Source: RH2-MAG17b sp050745265
GTDB taxonomy: Bacteria > Acidobacteriota > Terriglobia > UBA7540
DNA: 64,000 nt
Reading direction: 5' to 3'
NCBI GenBank assembly: GCA_050745265.1
Contig: JBOGKE010000027.1
Location: 9,613-73,612, forward strand
Shown one piece after another: positions 25,649-34,488 of this stretch. Below the pieces are notes generated by a model. It worked only from the letters and a program-made list of their open reading frames with translations. It ran no database searches and was not told the origin of the DNA. The position numbers and the translations under genes are program-made. Within the stretch, counting starts at the first letter, position 1. Each line of letters starts with the position of its first letter.

Positions 25649-26845
25649 ATGCAGTTTTCTGAACGCATAGGAAGAATCTCGGTATCTTCGACCGCCGCCG
25701 TGATGCAGAAGGCCAGTCAGCTCACGGCCGCTGGAGTTGACGTGGTGGATTTCGGGATGGGCGAGCCGGATTTCCCGACGCCCGAAAACATCAAACGCGC
25801 GGCCATTGAGGCGATCAATCGAAATTTCACCAAGTACACGCCCACGGGCGGCACGGCGGAGCTGAGGAAAGCGATCGTCGGCCGCCACGCGGCGGATTTC
25901 GGCTCCGGCTATAAACCCGAGGAGTGCCTTGCGACGCCGGGCGGCAAGCACGCGGTTTTTGAAGCCGTCGCGGCCAGCATCAATCACGGCGACGAGGTGA
26001 TTCTTCCCGTTCCATATTGGGTGTCGTTCCTTGATATCGTGAATTACGCCGGCGGCAAGGTGGTGCTGCTCGAAACGGAGGAGAGCGACGGGTTCACCGT
26101 TCGCGCCGAAGCAGTCGAAAAACTCATCACGCCACGCACGCGCCTGCTGATCGTGAACTCGCCCTCGAATCCCTCCGGGGCGGTTGTTCCTCCCGAAGAG
26201 ATGCGGAAGCTTCTCGCGCTTGCCGAGCAGCATAATTTCCTGCTGATGTCCGACGAATGCTACTGCCAGTTCCTCTATGACGGCCACAAGCCTTGGTCGC
26301 TCGGATCGACGGGAAATCGCGAGCACCTTGTGATCGTCGGCTCGCTCTCGAAGACCTATTCGATGACGGGATGGCGGGTGGGTTTCGCGCTCGGCGCCGA
26401 GCCTCTGATGAAGAAGATGCTCAACCTGCAAAGCCACTCGACCTCGAATCCGACTTCAATCTCGCAGAAGGCGGCGGTCGAAGCGCTCACGGCGTCGCAG
26501 GATTCGGTGCGCGCAATGCTCTCGGAGTACGAGCGGCGCCGCAACACGATTGTGCCGGGCCTGCGGGCGATTCCGGGCATTGACTGCCGGATGCCGCAGG
26601 GCGCGTTTTATGTGTATCCGAACGTCTCCCGCGTGCTCGAGAGAGCCGGGATGGCGAGCGCCACCGAGTTCGCCGCGCGCTTGCTCGAAGAGGTTCACGT
26701 CGCGCTGGTGCCCGGCCCCGCGTTCGGAACGCGCGAGCACGTTCGCATCACCTATGCGGCTTCCGAGGAGCGAATCGCTGAGGGACTGCGGAGGCTCAAG
26801 CAGTTCGCTGCCTCCCTCGTACCGGCCTATGCTCAAGCTCGATAG
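25649..26845 (+). CDS. Class I PLP-dependent aminotransferase (aspartate aminotransferase type)
   Basis: This 398-residue enzyme has the fold-type I motifs of the AspC Ib group: FGMGEPDFPTPENI (about 35-48), TPTGGTAELRKAI (about 64-76), NSPSNPSGAV (170-179), DECY (202-205) and the PLP lysine at 235 in SLSKTYSMTGWRVGF, with the substrate-binding arginine near 375 in HVRITYA. It probably interconverts aspartate and oxaloacetate, with other amino acids possible. The mannose-6-phosphate isomerase start lies inside its 3' end, so the two genes are translationally coupled although their functions differ. Confidence 0.92.
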   Translation: MQFSERIGRISVSSTAAVMQKASQLTAAGVDVVDFGMGEPDFPTPENIKRAAIEAINRNFTKYTPTGGTAELRKAIVGRHAADFGSGYKPEECLATPGGKHAVFEAVAASINHGDEVILPVPYWVSFLDIVNYAGGKVVLLETEESDGFTVRAEAVEKLITPRTRLLIVNSPSNPSGAVVPPEEMRKLLALAEQHNFLLMSDECYCQFLYDGHKPWSLGSTGNREHLVIVGSLSKTYSMTGWRVGFALGAEPLMKKMLNLQSHSTSNPTSISQKAAVEALTASQDSVRAMLSEYERRRNTIVPGLRAIPGIDCRMPQGAFYVYPNVSRVLERAGMASATEFAARLLEEVHVALVPGPAFGTREHVRITYAASEERIAEGLRRLKQFAASLVPAYAQAR

Positions 26846-27923
26846 ACCGCTGCAGCTTTCCCCGGTCTTTCTTGAAAAAGTTTGGGGGCGGAAGGACCTC
26901 TCTCCGCTCTATCCGGATCACTGGACAAGTTTCCGCGGCAAAACGGTCAACGTTCGGCGGCCCGAGCGTCCTGGGGACGCGCTCATCGGTGAAGTCTGGC
27001 TCACCGGCGATGGCGCGTTGTTCACCAACGGTCCTATCGCCGGAATGACGCTCGGCGAAGCGATGCGGGCGCATGGGCGCGAGCTGTGCGGCGAGGCCGC
27101 GGCCGGCGGTCGATTTCCGATCCTCACGAAATTCCTCTTCACCAGCCAGTGGCTTTCCGTCCAGGTGCATCCCGGCGACGCCTACGCTCGCGAGAACGAA
27201 AACGGAAGCCCCGGCAAGACGGAAATGTGGTACTTCATCGAAGCGGACAAAGACGGCCAGATCATGCTGGGGCTGAACTCCGGCGTCACGACGGATTTGC
27301 TCGGCGGCGCGATATCGCAGGGAAGCTGTGCCGGCTTGCTGCGCAGCTTTCGGCCCAAGCCGGAGTCTGCCGCGTTCGTGCCTGCGGGCACGGCGCACGC
27401 GCTCGGACCGGGCCTGATCCTTTTTGAAGCGGAGCAGAACTCGGACCTGACGTATCGCCTCGACGACTTCGGCCGCCCGGGTCTGGACGGAAAACCGCGG
27501 CCGCTGCACCGCGAGAAGGCGCTGGCTGTGATCCAGGCGGAGTCGCAGCCGCTGGTAAACCTGCCACGCTACGAAACTGAAGAGCCGTGGGGCCGAAGGC
27601 GCTGGTTGGTTGCGTGCCCGTTTTTTGGCGTGGAAGAACTCGCATTGCGGAAAGCGGCGAACTTCGCCGGTCCGCTGCCGCGCTGCGAGTGCTACGCAAT
27701 GATCGCGGGCGAAGGACGGGTGGAGATGAGCGACGGCTGGCAGGCCTATCGCCCCGGAGACGTCTGGCTGATCCCGCCCGCGACATCCGCGTACCGCTTG
27801 GCGCCTGAAAAACCGAGCCGCCTTCTCAAGTTCTACGTCCCGCGCCTGGATGCCGACTTCTTGGAGCCGCTCTCGCGCGCCGGCCTCAGCCGGGAGGAAG
27901 CGCGGAAAGTGGTCTTTACTTGA
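26829..27923 (+). CDS. manA: Mannose-6-phosphate isomerase, class I
   Basis: From the ATG at 26829 the protein has 364 residues (MLKLDRPLQLSPVFLEKVWG). It shows the type I isomerase cupin features: zinc ligands in QVHPGDAYARENE and KTEMWYFIEA, then GTAHALGPGLILFEAEQNSD and YRLDDFGR. It interconverts fructose-6-P and mannose-6-P, the entry to GDP-mannose. A longer in-frame extension to 26550 runs inside the aminotransferase gene in another frame and is not real. It overlaps that gene by 17 bp and is followed 109 bp later by the guanylyltransferase gene of the same pathway. Confidence 0.92.
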   Translation: MLKLDRPLQLSPVFLEKVWGRKDLSPLYPDHWTSFRGKTVNVRRPERPGDALIGEVWLTGDGALFTNGPIAGMTLGEAMRAHGRELCGEAAAGGRFPILTKFLFTSQWLSVQVHPGDAYARENENGSPGKTEMWYFIEADKDGQIMLGLNSGVTTDLLGGAISQGSCAGLLRSFRPKPESAAFVPAGTAHALGPGLILFEAEQNSDLTYRLDDFGRPGLDGKPRPLHREKALAVIQAESQPLVNLPRYETEEPWGRRRWLVACPFFGVEELALRKAANFAGPLPRCECYAMIAGEGRVEMSDGWQAYRPGDVWLIPPATSAYRLAPEKPSRLLKFYVPRLDADFLEPLSRAGLSREEARKVVFT

Positions 27924-28032
27924 GACGGGCGCCCGTGCGCCGCCACACGCGGCGAAGGACCGGCCCGGACCTTTGGACGTTTGAGCCGATTGAGACGAGA
28001 CCGCCGCCCCGCACCGGCTCGGTAAATCTCAA

Positions 28033-29112
28033 ATGAAGCACGCATACGCCATGATCCTCGCCGGCGGCAGCGGCACCCGTTTCTGGCCTCTCAGCCGCCG
28101 CTCGCGTCCGAAGCAGCTTCTCAAGCTATTCGGCGAGCGGTCGCTCCTCGCGCAAACCGTCGAGCGAATACGCGGGTTAATTCCTCCTGAACGCATCTAC
28201 GTTTTTACGAGCGATCGCATCCGCCGCCAGGTGGCGCGCGAGGCGCCGGGCGTTCCTCCCTCACAAATCGTGGCTGAGCCCGCCAGCCGCAACACGGCGC
28301 CCGCTATTGGCCTTGCGGCGTGGGAAATTGCGAAGCGCGACCCTGAAGGCGTGATGGTCGTCCTGCCGTCGGATCACGTGATTGCCAAGCCGCAGGTTTT
28401 CCGCCGGGCGCTGAGAGCGGCGTATAATCTCGCGGTCGAGGAGGGCCCGTCCGTTGTGATTGGGATCAGGCCGACGCACCCCGAAACCGGCTTTGGATAT
28501 ATCCGGCTCGGTGAACAAGGCCGAAACGAGGACCCCGAACTCGGAACGTATCGCGTGCGCGCGTTTACAGAAAAACCGCTTGCGGCCACAGCGAAGCGGT
28601 ACGTGCGATCCGGCAAGTATCTTTGGAACGCCGGGATGTTCGTCTGGCGCGCTTCGACGCTGCTCGGAAACCTTGAGCGGTTCCAGCCGCAGATGGCCGC
28701 CGCCCTGCGAGCTCTTGCGGAAGCGGGCGGGACGCGTTCGCCAGCCGCGATGAAACACTTGTATCCGAAGTGCGAAAATATTTCGATCGACTACGCGCTG
28801 ATGGAGAAAATTCCCAACGTCTTCGCCGTAGCCGCGGATTTCGGATGGAGTGACGTGGGAAGCTGGGCGGCGGCGCACGCGTTGAATCCCCAAGACGAGA
28901 ACGGGAACGTATCGCCGGAGGCCGCGCTGCTGGTGGACTCGCGCCGGAATCTGATCGTGTCGCCGCGCAAGTTCGTCGCCGCCGTCGGCGTTGAGGATCT
29001 GGTGATCGTCGAGACCGACGACGCCCTGCTCATTTGCCCGCGCGCCCGCTCCCAGGACATTGGCAAAGTGGTGAGGGAGCTGCAGCGGCTGGGGCGGGAG
29101 AAGTTGTTATGA
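28033..29112 (+). CDS. manC: Mannose-1-phosphate guanylyltransferase
   Basis: This 359-residue enzyme has the nucleotidyltransferase signature LAGGSGTRFWPLSRRSRPKQ (10-29), PSDHVI (about 114-119), FTEKP (about 178-182), WNAGMFVW (about 198-205) and WSDVGSW (about 273-279). It makes GDP-mannose from mannose-1-P and GTP. At 359 residues it lacks the C-terminal isomerase domain of bifunctional ManC; the separate isomerase is encoded just upstream. GDP-mannose feeds exopolysaccharide and glycan synthesis. Phosphomannomutase is not in the window. Confidence 0.94.
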   Translation: MKHAYAMILAGGSGTRFWPLSRRSRPKQLLKLFGERSLLAQTVERIRGLIPPERIYVFTSDRIRRQVAREAPGVPPSQIVAEPASRNTAPAIGLAAWEIAKRDPEGVMVVLPSDHVIAKPQVFRRALRAAYNLAVEEGPSVVIGIRPTHPETGFGYIRLGEQGRNEDPELGTYRVRAFTEKPLAATAKRYVRSGKYLWNAGMFVWRASTLLGNLERFQPQMAAALRALAEAGGTRSPAAMKHLYPKCENISIDYALMEKIPNVFAVAADFGWSDVGSWAAAHALNPQDENGNVSPEAALLVDSRRNLIVSPRKFVAAVGVEDLVIVETDDALLICPRARSQDIGKVVRELQRLGREKLL

Positions 29113-29200
29113 GGCGGGCTCCTCAGCACGACTCCGTTGGCGACTCTTTCAGCAAAGTGTCAAGAAGTGCGAAGTGGTCCCGTGCAATTATGGGAGAACG

Positions 29201-29557
29201 ATGGAAGCTTCGCCGGGCGAGAGGTTGTCTTACCGCGTCACGCTGGTAACGCCGTCGGGCGAACTCACGGTCAGCGTTGCAGGGGACAAGCACATCTGGG
29301 ATGCGGCGCTGGCGGCGGGGATCAGGCTGCCGGCCTTGTGTCATCAGGGGCGGTGTCTGACTTGCGCCGGCAGGGTCGAAGGTGAAGGCGACTTCGATCA
29401 AAGCGATTCAGACGCCTATTTCGCGTCGGACCGTGACGCGGGTTTCATCCTGTTGTGCACCGCCAAAGCCCGCTCGGACCTGCGAATCCGCACGCACTGT
29501 CAGCACGAGATGCGGAAATACCGGCGCCACCTGAGGTTGCCGGCGCCTTACTCGTGA
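29201..29557 (+). CDS. Plant-type 2Fe-2S ferredoxin
   Basis: From the ATG at 29201, which has GGGAGA just upstream, the protein has 118 residues. The cluster cysteines follow the plant-type spacing C-x4-C-x2-C-x30-C: Cys47, 52, 55 and 86 (ALCHQGRCLTCAG ... LLCTAKA). It is a soluble electron carrier with an unusual basic C-terminal tail including HCQHEMRKYRRH. A GTG nine codons upstream (29174) is an alternative start. It lies 88 bp after manC; no oxidoreductase partner is adjacent, so its partner is unknown. Confidence 0.85.
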   Translation: MEASPGERLSYRVTLVTPSGELTVSVAGDKHIWDAALAAGIRLPALCHQGRCLTCAGRVEGEGDFDQSDSDAYFASDRDAGFILLCTAKARSDLRIRTHCQHEMRKYRRHLRLPAPYS

Positions 29558-29881
29558 AGTTGCGTATCGGGGTGCGTTGGGTCACGAGCTAAGACACCAA
29601 CAACCTCACGCAAAGGCGCGAAGGCGCAAAGCGAGCGCAAGGAGCGCAGCGCGGCAAAACCCCAGTCAGCGGTGCAGTCATCCTGAGCCCTAGGCTGCGC
29701 TCTGTAGAAGATCACCGATGCCAGTCGTTCCCGCGGAAGGGAATCCAGTAGCATGAACACCCGCTTTCGCGGGGGTGACGATCGCGTTGATTTCCATAAC
29801 GATGGGTGGGCCCCGGGCCCCTGTGGCGCTCAACACGACATTGCCGTTGACCGACGCTCCTCCACGGTTGGCGCCCACGCC
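29558..29881. other. Convergent intergenic region with two repeat types
   Basis: This 324-bp gap holds a CTCACGCAAAGGCGCGAAGG element (29606-29625) with GCGCAAAG satellites, related to one near 57795-57832, and an inverted copy of the CCCGCGAAAGCGGG repeat at 29721-29788. No gene is supported here. Confidence 0.6.
29721..29788. repeat. CCCGCGAAAGCGGG double-hairpin repeat, reverse copy
   Basis: Read on the minus strand it starts AACGCGATCGTCACCCCCGC and ends with AACGACTGG, matching the 25389-25458 copy except for a few changes in the loop and second hairpin. Confidence 0.78.
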
Positions 29882-31171
29882 TCAAGCTTCCGGGTACTTC
29901 CACGGACCGCGGTATTCGCGGCTTAAGAGCTTGTTCGCTTCGGGATCGCCGACGATTTGCTCCTTCTCTCCATCCCACTCGATGCTCCTCCCGAGTTTGA
30001 GCGAGAGCATTCCGAGCAGGCTCATGTTGGTGGAGCGGTGGCCGATTTCGATGTCACGCACGGGGCGGCGGTGCGTACGGATGGCGTCGATGAAGTCGGC
30101 CCAGAGCAGGGCGATGTTCTGATCGTCGGGCTCGTCGAGGTGGGGCGCGAAATGTATGTTTGGTTTTTTGTCCGTATCCGGGTAGAACGTGCAGCCGTCG
30201 GTCCATCCCATGTGAAACGTGCCGTGATCGCCGTAGTAGTAGCAGCCCACGTAGGCTTTTTCCGCCCGATTGCCCGCGTACAAGCGATGCTCCCAATACG
30301 CTGTGAAGGTCTCGAACTCGAAGGCGACCACCTGCGTGTCGGGCGCGTTGGTGGAGTCCTGCTTGATCCAGCGCCCGCCGGTTGAGTAAACCTTGCGCGG
30401 GTATTTTTCTTCCGTCCACCACAAGATTTGATCCATCCAGTGAACGCCCCAGTCGCCGAGCTGGCCGTTGGCATATTCGAGAAACTGACGAAAGCCCTTT
30501 GGGTGAATGGCGCGGTTGAAGTGCCGGTAGGGAGCGGGGCCGCACCACATGTTCCAGTCGAGACCCGGCGGCGGATCGGAGTCGGGCGTGCTGTGACCCG
30601 GTCCGCCCGGATAATCGACGAAGGCGCGAATGCAGCCGATTTTCCCCGCCTTGCCCGCTTTCAGGAACGCCATGCTCTCGACGTGATCGGGCGACATGCG
30701 CCGCCACAGGTCGGCCTGCATCACGCGATCGGAGTCGCGCGCCGCCTTCACCATCGCTTTGCCTTCGAGCACCGTGTGGCTGACGGGCTTCTCGACATAG
30801 ACGTGCGCGCCCGCCTTAACCGCGGCGATGGCGATGAGCGGGTGCCAGTGGTCGGGCGTGGCGACGATCGCGATGTTGGGCTTTTCGCGAGCGAGCAGCT
30901 CGCGGAAGTCTTTATACTTTTTCGGAGCATCGCCCGAGAGACTGGTCACATTCGCGACCGCAGGATTCAACTGATTCTCGTCCACGTCGCACATGGCCAC
31001 GATCTGCGCCTGGCCGGATTTCATAGCCACGTGGCAGATGTTCATGCCCCACCAGCCAGTGCCGATGAGCGCGGTGCGAAATTTCCCGGGCGACTCACCG
31101 AGGAGAGCGGGGAAGCCTCGCAAGGCGATCCCGGCGGCGGCGCCGGACTTCATAAAGTTCCTGCGATCCAT
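29882..31171 (-). CDS. Tat-exported Gfo/Idh/MocA family oxidoreductase
   Basis: From the ATG at 31171, preceded by AAAGGAGC, the protein has 429 residues. The N terminus MDRRNFMKSGAAAGIAL is a Tat signal. A Rossmann domain follows with ALIGTGWWGMNI (about 34-45) and the family motif EKPVSHTVLEGKAM (about 127-140). The C-terminal domain (about 165-420) has the mixed sheet of this family. Exported members bind NAD(P) tightly and act on sugars or related polyols; the substrate is unknown. A 45-codon upstream extension was rejected because it hides the Tat signal. Confidence 0.88.
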   Translation of the reverse strand: MDRRNFMKSGAAAGIALRGFPALLGESPGKFRTALIGTGWWGMNICHVAMKSGQAQIVAMCDVDENQLNPAVANVTSLSGDAPKKYKDFRELLAREKPNIAIVATPDHWHPLIAIAAVKAGAHVYVEKPVSHTVLEGKAMVKAARDSDRVMQADLWRRMSPDHVESMAFLKAGKAGKIGCIRAFVDYPGGPGHSTPDSDPPPGLDWNMWCGPAPYRHFNRAIHPKGFRQFLEYANGQLGDWGVHWMDQILWWTEEKYPRKVYSTGGRWIKQDSTNAPDTQVVAFEFETFTAYWEHRLYAGNRAEKAYVGCYYYGDHGTFHMGWTDGCTFYPDTDKKPNIHFAPHLDEPDDQNIALLWADFIDAIRTHRRPVRDIEIGHRSTNMSLLGMLSLKLGRSIEWDGEKEQIVGDPEANKLLSREYRGPWKYPEA

Positions 31172-31616
31172 TCGAAGCTCCTTTATTTTCGCGGCAATCT
31201 GCGATCCGTCTGAATCAGGTTCGTGTAGCGTCCGGGAATTGAGTGGCCATTGGTTGCGCATGCATCGCGCAATTTGCGATGTGTGCGACCCTTGAAAACC
31301 GCACACATGGCGAACAACGGCCTGTGTACGCCACCCCTGGGGTTTACAACGCGGGGTTCACACGGCAGGGCTGTCCTGATTAGCCGCGGCGTGCGCGGCT
31401 CTGCCGCTCCGACTTGCGGAAAGCCTGCGGCTTTCCGGGCGAAATGGCGTACTTTTAACCCCCGCCGGGCGCAAAGGCTTGCCTTCGCGCCCGGCGAAAA
31501 ATCAGGCCAGGGAAAGAGCGGACCCACGGAAGGCCCTTCCGCAAATCAGGCGGCAAAGCCGCCCTTCGTCTCGTGGTGAGTAGCGTAGTTTGGACAAAAT
31601 TGCTCGAACAGCAGCG
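31172..31616. other. Non-coding region between oxidoreductase and sugar-binding genes
   Basis: I see no gene in these 445 bp. They hold several hairpins, the strongest a perfect 10-bp stem CGCCGGGCGC/GCGCCCGGCG (31463-31496) and others near 31415-31440 (GGAAAGCCTGCGGCTTTCC) and 31548-31563 (GGCGGCAAAGCCGCC). These may mark transcript ends or be decayed repeats. Confidence 0.55.
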
Positions 31617-32654
31617 CTACTGCGCACCGAGCGGCTGCTCGTAACTCGCGATGGCGGCTTTGAACGCCGCGACGTTTTTCGTGTCGATCCAGGCGGTGCC
31701 GGTATCGACGCGTTGGGGCAGCGGATCGACCGGAGCGGTCCGCCAGTCCTTGAAGAGTCGGACGGCATTGTGATGGAGATCGTCGAGAAATGTGAGGCCG
31801 TAGTAGGCCATGGTGTAGGGCTTCTGCGCAATCGCGCCGGCAATCGCTCCTCTCGAAATCCAATCCAAGGTCTCAGGGGATTTGTCAAACGCGACAATTT
31901 TGATCTTGCCGATCAGATCGAGGCGGTACATAACCTCCGCGGCGCCCGGACCGCCGGAGGCTTCGAGACATAGGATGCCGTCGATCTTCTGCTTGTGGCT
32001 TAGCAGGTTTGAGATTTCGTCGTCCGCGTCTCCGGTGCGGCCGTGGTCGTCGAGCTTTTCGGTGATTTTGACCCGAGGGAACGCACCCAGCGCCTCTTCG
32101 GCGCCCTGAAGTCGCTCCTGCTGATTGAGCTGGCCGGGGATCCAGATGATTACGACGTCACCGGCGCCGTTGAGAGCTGCCGCCATCCGGCGCCCGCTCT
32201 CCGCGCCCGCCGCCTGGTTATTCGTGCCGATGAACGTGATCCGGTGCGAGTCCGGCGCGTCCGAATCCATGGTGATCACCGGAATGCCCTGCTGAATGGC
32301 CGCATTGATGGACGCATCGAACACTTTCGGCTGTGCGGGAGATAACAGAATGCCGGAAGGCTTGCTCGCCACGGCTTTTTGAAACGCGTCAAGCTCTTGC
32401 TTCGGGTCGTAGCTCTCCGGCCCAACCACCGTCGCCCGCACGCCGTACTCCCGCCCTACGTCTTTGAAGCCCGCCGTCGCTTCAACCCAGTACGGAAGCT
32501 TTATGTTCGACGCTACGAGGACGTAGCTCTCCGTCTGCTGATGGTAGGAGCGCCCGCACGACGTGAGAACGAGGATGGCAGGTACGAACAGCCACAGAAG
32601 CGCTGCTTTGGCCGATGCGATTTTGACGTTGAGCAAGCTCTTCAAAGGCACCAT
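31617..32654 (-). CDS. Sugar-binding lipoprotein (RbsB-like periplasmic binding protein)
   Basis: This 345-residue protein has a lipoprotein signal with Cys33 in LVLTSCGRS, then a type I periplasmic binding fold of the ribose/xylose group: VLVASNIKLPYWVEATAGF (about 46-64), PSGILLSPAQ (about 99-108), IPVITMDSDAPDS (about 124-136), FIGTNNQAAGAESGRRMA and IDGILCLEASGGPGAAEV. It probably binds a sugar or small ligand outside the cytoplasmic membrane. No permease or ATPase gene is adjacent. It is a close paralogue of the next gene upstream. Confidence 0.88.
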   Translation of the reverse strand: MVPLKSLLNVKIASAKAALLWLFVPAILVLTSCGRSYHQQTESYVLVASNIKLPYWVEATAGFKDVGREYGVRATVVGPESYDPKQELDAFQKAVASKPSGILLSPAQPKVFDASINAAIQQGIPVITMDSDAPDSHRITFIGTNNQAAGAESGRRMAAALNGAGDVVIIWIPGQLNQQERLQGAEEALGAFPRVKITEKLDDHGRTGDADDEISNLLSHKQKIDGILCLEASGGPGAAEVMYRLDLIGKIKIVAFDKSPETLDWISRGAIAGAIAQKPYTMAYYGLTFLDDLHHNAVRLFKDWRTAPVDPLPQRVDTGTAWIDTKNVAAFKAAIASYEQPLGAQ

Positions 32655-32670
32655 ACCTTCCCGGCTTTGC

Positions 32671-32721
32671 GTAGCGCCGCCCTTCAGGGCGGCAGGTCCC
32701 GGGCTAAAAGCTCGGCGCTAG
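32671..32721. repeat. 51-bp palindromic repeat, GTAGCGCCGCC family
   Basis: This intact copy reads GTAGCGCCGCCCTTCAGGGC at the start and GCTCGGCGCTAG at the end. It sits in the 81-bp gap between the two paralogous sugar-binding genes. Confidence 0.8.
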
Positions 32722-32735
32722 ATTCGGACCGCCGC

Positions 32736-33719
32736 TCAACGAACGGCCGCGAGCGCATTCCGGTAATCGTCGAGATTGCTGCGATTCACCACCTCGGTTC
32801 CGGTATCCACGAATGAAGGCAGCGGAGACACCGGAGCGTCCTGCCAGTTCTTGAACTCGTGCACGCTATTATGGTGCAGGTCATCGAGAAATCGAAGGCC
32901 GTAGAACCCCATCGTGTAGGGTTTCTGCACGACCGTCGCATTAATGACACCCTTCGAGATCCAATCCAGCGTTTCGGGATTGGCGTCCATGGCCGCGATG
33001 GTCACCTTGCCGCCCGCGCCGGCGTGGTCGACCGCCTGCGCGGCACCCGGTCCGCCCGACGCCTCGAGGCAGACAATACCTCCGAGGTCCGGACTTTGCT
33101 GCAAGACCGACGACACCTCCTGGTCGGCAACCTGCGAGACGCCTCGGTCGTTCAACACCTGGTACAACCTGATGTAAGGGTACGGCTTGAGCGCGTCTTG
33201 TATGCCGCGCAGTCGCTCCTCGAGATTAAGCTGTCCCGGAATCGTGATGATGGCGAGGCGGCCGTGCTCGCGCATCAAAGATGCGGCGAGCCTGCCGAGC
33301 GTGAGGCCCGCTTCGTAGTTGTCCGTACCAACGAACAGAATGCGCTTGGATCCGGGCGAATCGGAATCGAAGCAGATCACCGGAACTCCCTTGCTCATCG
33401 CGGCGTCAATCGCACCTTGTAAGAGACTCGCCTGGGCGGGAGAGACGAGAATGCCGGAAGGATGTGACATCACCGCATTCTGAAAAGCCTGGAGCTCCTG
33501 CTGTGGAGAATAGCTAGCCGGACCGCCGAATTCCACCTGGACGTGCATCTCTTTCGCCGCCTCGGTGAAGCCGGCCCGCGCTTCGGCCCAGTAGGGAAGC
33601 GACGTATTCGTTGAGATGAGGACGTAGCGCTCGCTGGACGAATGATAGGATGGTCCGCACGAGACGCACAGCGCGGTCGCGCAAAGGAGAACGACCAGGA
33701 GCCTGAAGGAGCGCGGCAC
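32736..33719 (-). CDS. Sugar-binding lipoprotein, paralogue of the neighbouring gene
   Basis: This 327-residue protein has a lipobox Cys21 in ALCVSCGPS and the same binding fold as its neighbour, with matching blocks LPYWAEARAGF, GPASYSPQQELQAFQNAV, PSGILVSPAQ, VICFDSDSPGSKRILFVGTDN and IVCLEASGGPGAAQA, and the same ending pattern PLPSFVDTGTEVV. The two genes arose by tandem duplication and have since diverged clearly. Neither lies next to ABC transporter genes. It starts the two-gene transcript. Confidence 0.88.
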   Translation of the reverse strand: MPRSFRLLVVLLCATALCVSCGPSYHSSSERYVLISTNTSLPYWAEARAGFTEAAKEMHVQVEFGGPASYSPQQELQAFQNAVMSHPSGILVSPAQASLLQGAIDAAMSKGVPVICFDSDSPGSKRILFVGTDNYEAGLTLGRLAASLMREHGRLAIITIPGQLNLEERLRGIQDALKPYPYIRLYQVLNDRGVSQVADQEVSSVLQQSPDLGGIVCLEASGGPGAAQAVDHAGAGGKVTIAAMDANPETLDWISKGVINATVVQKPYTMGFYGLRFLDDLHHNSVHEFKNWQDAPVSPLPSFVDTGTEVVNRSNLDDYRNALAAVR

Positions 33720-33867
33720 GACTTCCTCCGTCCGAAACGGAAATATACTCCCGTTGAAGCCAAAATAAAAGGCGCTTTTTGCAGATCAGATTCCCGGATG
33801 GATCCGCGCGGGCGCCGCGGAAACGTGACAGGCGCGGGCAATCCCGCTAAACTGTTCTCTCAAACTT

Positions 33868-34425
33868 ATGGATTACGACTCGCTCATCTCCATTCCGTGG
33901 GCTGCTTTCGTGATCTTATGGGTGGTCTCGGCGCTCGCGGTGAAGAAGAACGCGTATCAGCGAGCGAGCTGGTGGCGGTGGGGCTGGCTTCGCGTCCTGT
34001 TGATCCTCGTGTGTTTCGTGGTGCTTCCGCAGACGCGGTATTTTCGACACGCGCTCTTGTTCGCGAGCCCCGCCGTCAGGATGGCAGGATTCATCATCTG
34101 CGTGGCCGGCGTCGCATTTGCGATCTGGGCGCGCCTGACGCTGGGGGCGAACTGGAGCGCCGTTCCGTCGATCAAGCACGGACATGAGCTCGTCGTGGCC
34201 GGCCCTTACTGCTTCGTGCGCCACCCAATCTATGGCGGAATCCTGATCGCGCTCCTGGGCTCGGCTCTGGCGGCCGGCGCCGTATGGCTGATCCTCGTGG
34301 TTCTCGCGGCGGCGATGTTTGCCTTGAGAATCCCCCGGGAAGAGCGCCTCATGATGCAGCAGTTCCCGAACGAATATCCCGGCTACGCGAGAAGAACCAA
34401 GGCGCTGATTCCGTACGCGTTGTGA
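33868..34425 (+). CDS. Isoprenylcysteine carboxyl methyltransferase-like membrane protein
   Basis: This 185-residue membrane protein has about five helices and the ICMT/PEMT-like SAM-binding signature GPYCFVRHPIYGGIL (about 112-126), then EERLMMQQFPNEYPGYARRTKALIP near the C terminus. Bacterial members methylate unknown small or lipid substrates; protein isoprenylation is not expected in bacteria. The ATG lies 148 bp from the divergent sugar-binding gene. proS follows 63 bp downstream on the same strand. Confidence 0.85.
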   Translation: MDYDSLISIPWAAFVILWVVSALAVKKNAYQRASWWRWGWLRVLLILVCFVVLPQTRYFRHALLFASPAVRMAGFIICVAGVAFAIWARLTLGANWSAVPSIKHGHELVVAGPYCFVRHPIYGGILIALLGSALAAGAVWLILVVLAAAMFALRIPREERLMMQQFPNEYPGYARRTKALIPYAL

Positions 34426-34488
34426 GCAGCCAGCTGCTCAAAGCTCCGATGGCGGCATGTCCTGTACTCCTTGAGGTGAACCCCGTTC

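Noticed and set aside
26550..26828. N-terminal extension of mannose-6-phosphate isomerase
   Set aside because: The segment lies inside the aminotransferase gene in another frame; the family start is at 26829.
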